Below are positions 55,570-62,033 of a stretch of DNA of 62,033 bases, piece by piece. Position numbers and translations under genes: made by a program. A model generated the notes under the pieces. The model ran no database searches. It was not told where the DNA came from and was given only the letters and a program-made list of their open reading frames with translations. Each line of letters starts with the position of its first letter. Position 1 is the first letter of the stretch. Source of the DNA: an uncultured bacterium (lineage in GTDB: Bacteria > Verrucomicrobiota > Kiritimatiellia > CAIKKV01 > CAITUY01). The stretch covers positions 1 through 62,033 of the forward strand of contig CAITUY010000004.1 in the NCBI GenBank assembly GCA_903895695.1, read 5' to 3'.

Positions 55570-57039
55570 CTACCGCCGCGCTTCGAAGATCAGAATGCCC
55601 TTGAGCAGATCGATGGCGCGATCCATTTGGCGGTCCACGGTCGTCGCGTATTTCGGAGGTTTCTCCTTGTCGGCGAACAGTTCGGGGTTCTCGTCGTAGT
55701 TGCGCTTGCTGACCACTTCGCCCCACTCCTCCGGACTGAGGGGCACCACGATGTCGGGCTCGATGCCCTTGTCGTGGATGCTCCGGCCGCTGGGCGTATA
55801 GTAACGCGCCGTGGTGAGGCGGAGGGCATTGCCGCCTTCGATCGGCACCACGCTCTGAACGGAGCCTTTTCCGTAGGTCGTCTCGCCGACCAGAATGGCG
55901 CGCTTGTTGTCCTGCAGGGCGCCGGCCACGATCTCTGCCGCACTCGCTGACCCGGCGTTGACCAGGATGGCCATGGGCAGGTCGTCGAACGGGTGGTCGG
56001 CGGTCGCGCGGGCTGTCGGCCCGGCGGGGGTTCCCTCACGACCGCGCGTCGAGACGATGACCGTGCCCTTCTTGAGAAACATCTGGCTGACCTGGATGGC
56101 GGAAAGGAGCAGCCCGCCCGGATTGTTGCGAAGGTCGAGAATCAGGCCGCGGATATCCTTCTTGGCGAGTTTCTCCATTGCCTCCTGCAGGGCGGCAGCG
56201 GTCGGTTCGCTGAATTGAGTGATTCGCACGTATCCAATGCCACCGTTCAGCACGCGCGCGCCTTTCACGCTGCTGATCTTGATGACGTCGCGGCGCAACG
56301 GGTATTCCTTGATATCGTGATTGTTGCGCAGGATCTTCACTTTGACGCCCGTGCCCTTGTCGCCGCGCAGGTGCTTGATGGCGTCCGATATGGACATGCC
56401 GTCGGTCTTTTCGTCGTTGATCTCGATGATCTTGTCGCCGGCGAGAATGCCGGCGCGGAACGCCGGCGTGTCTTCCATGGGCGCGACAACCGACAGGGTG
56501 CCGTCCTTGACGCCGAGGACGATGCCAATGCCGCCGAACTCACCCTGGGTTTCTTCCTTGAGCGAGCGGTAACCCGTGGGCTCCATGAACTGGCTGTAGG
56601 GATCCAGCGACTGCACCATGCCGCTCAAGGCGGCATGAACCAGATCCTTGTAGGAAGTCTTGGATTCGTCCACGTAGTTGGCGCGGATAATCATGAGTGT
56701 CTTTGTCAGCAGCCGGATCTGGTCGTACGCGTCGTCATCGCCCTCGACTGCGGCCAACGCATTGGTTGTCGGGCCAATGCCGCGGGGGGCATTGGTCGCC
56801 GCCACAGGCGTCTCCGGCCGCGCGGTGGGTGCGTTTGTGGAGTGGGGCGCCGTCACAGCGGCGCCGCCGGCCAGTGCGTTGGTTGAGAGTGGTGCTGCGC
56901 CGGTTGGCGCGGGTGCAGCCATCATCAACGGCGTCGGTTCCGGGAGCGGCGACTCCGGGAGATGACGACATCCGGATAGCCCGGCCACGGTGAGCCCGAA
57001 GGCCGCGCTCAATAGGACGGATCGAGGGTTCGTGAACAT
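55570..57039 (-). CDS. S41-family C-terminal processing peptidase (lipoprotein)
   Basis: 489 aa. The lipoprotein signal ends GLSGC (Cys24). A Thr-Asn-Ala-rich linker (about 45-100) has four TNA[PL] units. The PDZ domain (about 170-260; GGIGIVLGVKDGTLSVVAPMEDTPAFRAGILAGDKI) leads to the protease domain, with the catalytic Ser in VNAGSASAAEI and Lys in YGKGSVQSV. It should trim or degrade periplasmic proteins. ATG 57039 gives a clean signal; ATG 57051 is possible. The C-terminal PPKYATTVDRQMDRAIDLLKG is typical of CtpA-like enzymes. Confidence 0.93.
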   Translation of the reverse strand: MFTNPRSVLLSAAFGLTVAGLSGCRHLPESPLPEPTPLMMAAPAPTGAAPLSTNALAGGAAVTAPHSTNAPTARPETPVAATNAPRGIGPTTNALAAVEGDDDAYDQIRLLTKTLMIIRANYVDESKTSYKDLVHAALSGMVQSLDPYSQFMEPTGYRSLKEETQGEFGGIGIVLGVKDGTLSVVAPMEDTPAFRAGILAGDKIIEINDEKTDGMSISDAIKHLRGDKGTGVKVKILRNNHDIKEYPLRRDVIKISSVKGARVLNGGIGYVRITQFSEPTAAALQEAMEKLAKKDIRGLILDLRNNPGGLLLSAIQVSQMFLKKGTVIVSTRGREGTPAGPTARATADHPFDDLPMAILVNAGSASAAEIVAGALQDNKRAILVGETTYGKGSVQSVVPIEGGNALRLTTARYYTPSGRSIHDKGIEPDIVVPLSPEEWGEVVSKRNYDENPELFADKEKPPKYATTVDRQMDRAIDLLKGILIFEARR

Positions 57040-57088
57040 GGTCGGCAGCATATACGGTTGGGAGCCCGACTTCCAGCGCCGAAGTCGC

Positions 57089-58303
57089 TTACTGTTGCGC
57101 CAGAACCGCGCCATCCGCGCCGGCTGACCAGGTGGAGCTGCCCATCAAGGCCCGTACCCGTTCCTGAACGACGAGTGCGCGCCGATATGACAAAGGAATG
57201 GACTGGGTCGTCTTGGCATCATAGAGATCCTGCAAGAGGGAGTCGGTCCCCCCGCCCTTTCCGCCGTTGTCACGCCACCGTCTGACATAAGCCAGGTATT
57301 TCTCGTAATCGGCGTCGATGGCGGCGGGGAGCAGGCCGTTCACGGTGTCGACGATGGCGGCGAGCTGCGGCGCCGAGACGCGCGGGTCCTGCGCGATCCG
57401 CCGCGAGAAGTCCAGCGTGTTGATCTGCGAGTTGAGAATATGCGAGGACCGGGTGACATTGATGCCCTTCCACCCGGCCTTCAACCACGCGAAGGTCGTG
57501 ACGGCGGTTTCATTGGAGCTCAGCGCAACGTAGACGCTGAGCGTTGTGGATCGCTTGATCTGGGAAAGCATCCACGTCATCCCTCTCAGGTTCAGCCCCG
57601 GCTTTTCGCTATAATAGAACAGGGCCTCCCCCGGGGGGCCGATCGGGACGCCGCGCAGGCTGTAGGTGGACGGCGCGGCTGTCTCCGAGCACGAGAACAG
57701 GACATCCCGGTCCTCGACTTTGCAGCGCAGGAAGACCCGTGAGTTTGTGTAGGAAAAATAGCTGCCCGATTCGGGGTTCGGCGTGATTTCTTCCATGCCG
57801 GTCAGCCGGGCCGACGCATAGGCCTGGGTGCCCGTGGGGCCGGTTTCAATACAGGCATAGGCGCGTCGCATTTCGTTGCTGTCGAGGCACGCCGAGTAGC
57901 GCAGGGAGGCCGGGAAGACGGCGTAGTCGGGGATGCCGGGGTTGAAGTTCAGATTGAGATACTGCGCCAGGGGGACCCCTATCTTCACAACGTACGCTGC
58001 GCCTTCCGCTCCATCCCGTTCGGGCAGTTCCCAGCCGCTGTCGGTGACAGAAGCGGATCGCACAAAATCAACCAGGGGCTTGGCCTTGTCGGGGGTGAAG
58101 GGGGTGCCTGAATCCGCCGCGAAGGCAAACAAGGCATCCACGGCCGCTTTTGCCTCGGGTGGGAAGGGCCGCATGGAGGCCACGATGTCGCAGGACACAA
58201 CGGCCGGATCCCCAGTCATGGCCCCGTAGGCACCCACGCCTATCGTGAGGGCGAAGGCCGTCCCGATGCCAATGCATCTGCACAATGCGCGCCGTGTATT
58301 CAT
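57089..58303 (-). CDS. exported protein of unknown function
   Basis: 404 aa. A signal peptide (about 1-28; IGIGTAFALTIGVGAYGA) precedes a soluble protein with no family I know. It has five or six Cys (VVSCD, YSACLD, YACIE, LRCKV, FSCSE), enough for disulfides, and many small polar residues. The middle part (SLRGVPIGPPGEALFYYSEKPG) looks beta-rich, the C-terminal 120 residues helical. ATG 58303 is preceded by AAGGG. It stands alone on the minus strand, 50 bases upstream of the S41 protease gene, so the two may be co-transcribed. Confidence 0.75.
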   Translation of the reverse strand: MNTRRALCRCIGIGTAFALTIGVGAYGAMTGDPAVVSCDIVASMRPFPPEAKAAVDALFAFAADSGTPFTPDKAKPLVDFVRSASVTDSGWELPERDGAEGAAYVVKIGVPLAQYLNLNFNPGIPDYAVFPASLRYSACLDSNEMRRAYACIETGPTGTQAYASARLTGMEEITPNPESGSYFSYTNSRVFLRCKVEDRDVLFSCSETAAPSTYSLRGVPIGPPGEALFYYSEKPGLNLRGMTWMLSQIKRSTTLSVYVALSSNETAVTTFAWLKAGWKGINVTRSSHILNSQINTLDFSRRIAQDPRVSAPQLAAIVDTVNGLLPAAIDADYEKYLAYVRRWRDNGGKGGGTDSLLQDLYDAKTTQSIPLSYRRALVVQERVRALMGSSTWSAGADGAVLAQQ

Positions 58304-58430
58304 TTTACCCTTAGTACGCTTCAAACCTTTACAATACTGGAAATAGGGCCGGAATTCCAGTCATGGTTTCGTGGAAGCAGGCGGCGAAATGCGTCGCTCC
58401 CGACGACGGAACCGTCTATAGGTGTTCACC

Positions 58431-59678
58431 ATGAGGGTTGGCCTGTGTCTGCGAAGTCTTGCTGTGCTGCTGACACTCGGGGGGACTATCGTTGTCGTTG
58501 TCTCCTGTCGTGAGCGGCCGGCGTCCGGTGACCTCGTCCAGGGCGCCTATGTCTGGCAGCGCGTCTGGACGCCAGCCGTATCCGAGGCGGTCAGCAACGC
58601 TCCACCCGACCTGACGCGCCTCGTCGTGCTGGCGGCGCAAGTCGGGTGGAGCGACACCCGGCCCGTCCCGGTGCGGATTGCCCTCGACTACGCTGCGCTC
58701 AAGGTGGCCGGCCGGCCCATCGGATTGGCGCTGCGGGTGACAGGCCGGCCTGAACCGTTGGCCGCGGACAGCCCGGAGGTGGCGACGCTCTGCGCCCTGG
58801 CCCGGGCGATCGTGGCCGACGCCCGGAGCCAGGCGCTCAACGTCGCGGAGGTGCAGGTGGATTACGATTGTCCCGAGCGACGGTTGGGCGAGTATGCCGG
58901 CTGGATTACCCGTCTGCGCGCGGCGGTCCAGCCGGTGCCCGTCCGCATCACTGTGCTTCCCAGTTGGCTGCCTCACCGACAATGCCGGGAGCTGTTGCGG
59001 CGTGTGGATGGCTGCGTATTACAGGTCCACTGGCTGCACAATACGGCGGGCGAGCCACAACTCTTTGACCTTGAGGATGCCCGGGCGGCCGTCACGGCGC
59101 TCGCACGGCTGGGCGTGACCTTCGATGTTGCCTTGCCGACCTATGCCTATGTGGCGGCACGCGACGAAGCCGGCCGTGCGCTGGGCGTCAGCGCCGAGGG
59201 ACCGCTGCCGAACTGGCCCCGTTCGGCGCGCCTGGAACGCATCCGCGTGGAACCGGCGGCCGTGGCGGCGTTGGTCCGCGAATGGTTGGCGCAACGGCCG
59301 CCGAATTTGGTTGGCATTTTGTGGTACCGCCTGCCGGTTGCGGGCGACTTTTTGAACTGGGCCCCGGCCACGTTCGCGCGCGTCAGGCACGGCGAAACGC
59401 CGGCCGGCAGGGCACTCACCGTCCTTGATTCACACGAGGCGGCCCTGGTCGACGTGGCGGTGACGAACGCGGGCGACGACGATGTGGCTGTGTCGTCGTT
59501 AGACGTCGCGGTGGACTTGGGCACTAATCGCCTGGCCGCGGCCGACGGGGTGGGGGGCTTCGCGGCGCAACGAGTCGGTCCGGCTGAGGTGAGATTCGCG
59601 CCGGCCGGCGATGCCGTGAAACTGCAGGTCCTGCGGCCCGGCGAGCGACGCGTCGTGGGGTGGGTGCGGCATGAATAA
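58431..59678 (+). CDS. DUF3142-family lipoprotein
   Basis: 415 aa. The signal ends VVVSC, a plausible lipobox. The body matches DUF3142: AYVWQRVWTPAV, LNVAEVQVDYDCPERRLGEYAGWI with an acidic patch (QVDYDCP), ITVLPSWLPH, GCVLQVHWL and GILWYRLPV. The fold suggested by these strands is a TIM-barrel like that of glycoside hydrolases or deacetylases, but the family's activity is unknown to me. The stop overlaps the start of the following TPR-like protein by eight bases (ATGAATAA). Confidence 0.85.
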   Translation: MRVGLCLRSLAVLLTLGGTIVVVVSCRERPASGDLVQGAYVWQRVWTPAVSEAVSNAPPDLTRLVVLAAQVGWSDTRPVPVRIALDYAALKVAGRPIGLALRVTGRPEPLAADSPEVATLCALARAIVADARSQALNVAEVQVDYDCPERRLGEYAGWITRLRAAVQPVPVRITVLPSWLPHRQCRELLRRVDGCVLQVHWLHNTAGEPQLFDLEDARAAVTALARLGVTFDVALPTYAYVAARDEAGRALGVSAEGPLPNWPRSARLERIRVEPAAVAALVREWLAQRPPNLVGILWYRLPVAGDFLNWAPATFARVRHGETPAGRALTVLDSHEAALVDVAVTNAGDDDVAVSSLDVAVDLGTNRLAAADGVGGFAAQRVGPAEVRFAPAGDAVKLQVLRPGERRVVGWVRHE

Positions 59679-61806
59679 TACCGGAATCCATAGTACACTA
59701 GTAGTGGCGGTCAGTGTTCTGCTTGCCACGCTGGACCGCGTCCCGGCCTGCGGTCCGGATTTCCCGCCTACGATTCTCGACCGGGCTGACGAGTGTTTCC
59801 GGACCATGCCTGAGGCCAACTTCGCGGCTGAGCTTCGCGATCTGCTGCCCGCTGCGTCGCGCCTGGGCCTGGGGCAAAGCGACGAGGAGCCTGCCATCGG
59901 CCTTGACGCGCCGTGGTTGAATACGGTGCGCGCCGACGTGATGGATCTCGCGGCCGCCCTGCGTGAATCGGCGCTGGTCGGGCCAGACGTGGACCGGAGG
60001 GTCGCTGCCTACCGGGTATTCCGGGTTCTGGCCGGCGGATACGAGCCGATGCTGGCTTCGTGGACATGTTCGACCGATAGTGTTCCGGCAAGTTTGCCGC
60101 CGGATCTATTGGAACCGCCCGCCGGCCTGCCGCGGGACTTCGAACGGTACGCGAAGGGTGTCGTGGCGTATCGGCTGGGTCACAGGGCGTCGGCCCGGGA
60201 CTGGTGGCGGGCCGTATTCGAGTTGCCTCCCAAAGAGAGGCGCTACAAGTCGACGTGGGCTGCCTACATGCTGGGGCGGACCCAGCCGGAAGGGGAAGAG
60301 CCGGTTGCCGCGGCCTGGTACCAACTGACGCGCGCACTCGCGGCGGCCGGGTACCACGATTCATTGGGCCTGGCAGCCGAGAGTCTTGGGTGGGAGGCGC
60401 AGTTGGAACTGCGGGCCGGCCGGTTCGAGCAAGCCGCGGCGCTCTACCTGGAGCAATACGGTGAAGGTGACCGCGGGGCGGTCGCTTCGCTCCAGACCCT
60501 GGTGCGGCGCTTGCTGGCGGCGGGGCCGGATTGTCTTGAGGCTGCTGCCGGCGACGTCCGGCTTCAACGAGTTGTTACAGCCTACCTCGTGTCCCGCGCC
60601 GGGCCGGAGTCCGAGGCCGCCGCACCCGAGGAAGCCGCGTTTTGGCTGGCTGCCCTGGCACGGCGCGGTCAACGCGCGGTGAGCGGCGCTGATCGGTTGG
60701 CGTGGCTGGCCTATGAGGAAGGCGACTTCAGCGGCGCAACCCACTGGCTGACCGTCGCGTGTACCAACAGCCTCACGGCGCGCTGGCTCGACGCCAAGCT
60801 CAGTCTGCGGCGCGGGGATCGTGTCCGGGCCCAGGCGATTTTCGAAGGCCTGGTAGGCGGCCTGGATGCGGGCGGCATGTCGCCTTCGTTCACGGTGACC
60901 GAACGCGACCGCGGCCAGCTTCCCGGGAGCCAGGCGGCCGGGGAACTGGCCGCGCTGCTCATGAGCGACGGCCGTTATCCTCAGGCACTGGACCTGCTCC
61001 TGCGCCACGGCTGGTGGACGGACAGCGCCTATGTGGCGGAACGTGTCCTTTCGACTGACGAGTTGCGTGTGTACGTCGATCGTGCGTGGCCGGTGCAGCC
61101 TCCCGACGCGCGCGAACCCGGGGGCTGGTGGGATTCATCACAGTTTACAAATACTGAAACGACGGCCTACGCGATCCGCTACCTGCTCGGGCGGCGGCTG
61201 GCGCGTGAGGGGCATGGCGCCGAGGCCGCGGGCTATTACCCCTTCCGCTGGCGCGACTGGCTGCGGCAGTACGAGGACTGTCTGGTACGCGGGCGCGAGG
61301 CGTGGCGAACCCCGTCTGAGCGCGCGACCAGGCTGTGGCGGGCGGCGCGCCTGATGCGCTATCTGGGAATGGAACTGTTCGGGACCGAGACCGAGCCGGA
61401 CTGGCGCGAGTGGGACGGCGCCTTTGATACCGGCGAGTTCGGGAAGGAGCGCACGGGCACGAATGGGCCGGTGATGGCGCGGGTCGGCGCGGACGAGGCG
61501 GCCCGGGTGCGGCAACACGGGGTGGCGCCGGAGAAACGCTATCACTATCGGTATCTGGCCGCGGACCTGGCGTGGGAGGCGGCGTCCCTGATGCCGGATG
61601 ACGCGGCCGTAACGGCCGATGTGCTCTGCGAGGCCGGGACGTGGCTCAAGCAGCGCGATCCGAAGGCGGCTGACCGGTTCTACAAGGCACTGGTGCGGCG
61701 GTGCGGGCAGACGGACCTCGGCCGGGCAGCGGCCAAGTTGCGGTGGTTCCCGCCCGTGACGTTGCAGCGTCATTCGGCGGATGACCCGCGAGGCGGGGGA
61801 GCGTGA
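59671..61806 (+). CDS. large exported TPR/SEL1-like protein, partner of DUF3142
   Basis: 711 aa. An N-terminal hydrophobic stretch ends VPACGPDFPP, either a signal peptide or a lipobox. The rest is helical with TPR/SEL1-like pairs (ERYAKGVVAYRLGHRASARDWW, STWAAYMLGRTQP, FEQAAALYLEQYGEGD and others). The CGPxFP beginning is typical, as I recall, of proteins encoded next to DUF3142. The overlap with the upstream gene implies a working pair, maybe a scaffold and an enzyme. Function unknown. Confidence 0.8.
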   Translation: MNNTGIHSTLVVAVSVLLATLDRVPACGPDFPPTILDRADECFRTMPEANFAAELRDLLPAASRLGLGQSDEEPAIGLDAPWLNTVRADVMDLAAALRESALVGPDVDRRVAAYRVFRVLAGGYEPMLASWTCSTDSVPASLPPDLLEPPAGLPRDFERYAKGVVAYRLGHRASARDWWRAVFELPPKERRYKSTWAAYMLGRTQPEGEEPVAAAWYQLTRALAAAGYHDSLGLAAESLGWEAQLELRAGRFEQAAALYLEQYGEGDRGAVASLQTLVRRLLAAGPDCLEAAAGDVRLQRVVTAYLVSRAGPESEAAAPEEAAFWLAALARRGQRAVSGADRLAWLAYEEGDFSGATHWLTVACTNSLTARWLDAKLSLRRGDRVRAQAIFEGLVGGLDAGGMSPSFTVTERDRGQLPGSQAAGELAALLMSDGRYPQALDLLLRHGWWTDSAYVAERVLSTDELRVYVDRAWPVQPPDAREPGGWWDSSQFTNTETTAYAIRYLLGRRLAREGHGAEAAGYYPFRWRDWLRQYEDCLVRGREAWRTPSERATRLWRAARLMRYLGMELFGTETEPDWREWDGAFDTGEFGKERTGTNGPVMARVGADEAARVRQHGVAPEKRYHYRYLAADLAWEAASLMPDDAAVTADVLCEAGTWLKQRDPKAADRFYKALVRRCGQTDLGRAAAKLRWFPPVTLQRHSADDPRGGGA

Positions 61807-61874
61807 ACTCAGGACTCACGCAGGCACTACGAAGCGCCCCTCCAGGAAACCTTCGAAGGTCATGCCTCCGGTTC

Positions 61875-62033
61875 TCAGGTGACTTCCGTCGCTGCCGCCG
61901 GGCTCTTCACCCACAGGTGAAAGCGCCAGGCGAGGATGGCCGCGTACCAGGCGGCCACCGCCAGGAACGGCGGCGCGGGAATGTGGAGGTGGCCGTAGGG
62001 GACGGCGGCGAAGAATCGGATGGAGCCTGCCAT
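61875..62033 (-). CDS. C-terminal fragment of a membrane protein, possibly ComEC/Rec2
   Basis: The minus strand from the window edge reads 52 codons to a TGA at 61875. The peptide has a hydrophobic helix (FLAVAAWYAAILAWRF) preceded by AVPYGHLHIPAPP, reminiscent of the segment before the last helix of ComEC (P-x-G-x-x-x-v-P-A-P). An ATG happens to be the last codon in view; whether it is the start or internal cannot be told. Bases 61807-61874 hold no gene that I see. Confidence 0.45.
   Translation of the reverse strand: MAGSIRFFAAVPYGHLHIPAPPFLAVAAWYAAILAWRFHLWVKSPAAATEVT

Overview
This is a GC-rich bacterial chromosome segment with about 60 protein genes and no recognisable rRNA, tRNA or CRISPR array. 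It looks chromosomal and mostly core: a complete F-type ATP synthase operon, rpoD, NAD-dependent ligA, tsaD, lipB, a polyprenyl synthase, zwf/pgl and recD2 are all present. The organism is probably an anaerobe or microaerophile that meets oxygen, because it carries rubredoxin, superoxide reductase and ferritin in one cluster. The many lipoproteins and export genes imply a diderm. High GC, Thr-Asn-Ala-rich linkers in exported proteins, and short palindromic or heptameric intergenic repeats suggest a member of the PVC group (Verrucomicrobiota/Kiritimatiellota-like), but this is an inference and not proven by any single gene.

Layout. 0.2-8.0 kb: exopolysaccharide operon (Wza-like lipoprotein, Wzc-like tyrosine kinase, undecaprenyl-phosphate sugar transferase, a membrane-anchored unknown) ending in a sigma-54 activator whose N-terminus is a degenerate ArsC/low-molecular-weight-phosphatase domain. 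8.2-14.6 kb: redox block (thioredoxin-like protein, rubredoxin, desulfoferrodoxin, ferritin, DsbD-like protein, tiny Cys-rich protein, zwf, pgl, tiny His/Cys protein). 14.6-19.8 kb: ligA, whose 3' half and three downstream genes have a visibly lower GC content, followed by a nucleotidyltransferase/small-protein pair on the minus strand. 20.0-28.4 kb: galK and the ATP synthase operon, interrupted by an inverted heptamer-repeat array. 28.4-38.3 kb: TPR protein, a PAS histidine kinase/NtrC-type regulator pair, a GT39-like glycosyltransferase, a CsgG-like lipoprotein, an MFS transporter and RecD2.

38.3-43.4 kb: repeat-rich stretch with a ParE/RelE-type toxin-antitoxin operon, a DUF1266 protein, a membrane-anchored RRM protein and rpoD. 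43.6-49.0 kb: sugar ABC transporter (binding lipoprotein and two permeases, no ATPase), a tiny basic protein, dCMP deaminase and a DUF401 permease. 49.1-50.4 kb: a decayed hipBA locus with intact promoter/operator, and an unknown membrane protein. 50.6-58.3 kb (minus strand): lipB, polyprenyl diphosphate synthase, kup, tsaD, an S41 protease and an unknown exported protein. 58.4-62.0 kb: a DUF3142 lipoprotein/TPR pair and the 3' end of a membrane protein that may be ComEC.

The best candidates for undescribed biology are (1) the pseudo-phosphatase/PAS/AAA+/Fis regulator beside a tyrosine-kinase EPS operon, (2) the ligA-linked island in which two unknown proteins sharing an identical N-terminal EQDLF motif bracket a DnaQ-type exonuclease with a BRCT domain, and (3) the eight-cysteine mini-protein whose frame overlaps dsbD and zwf at both ends.
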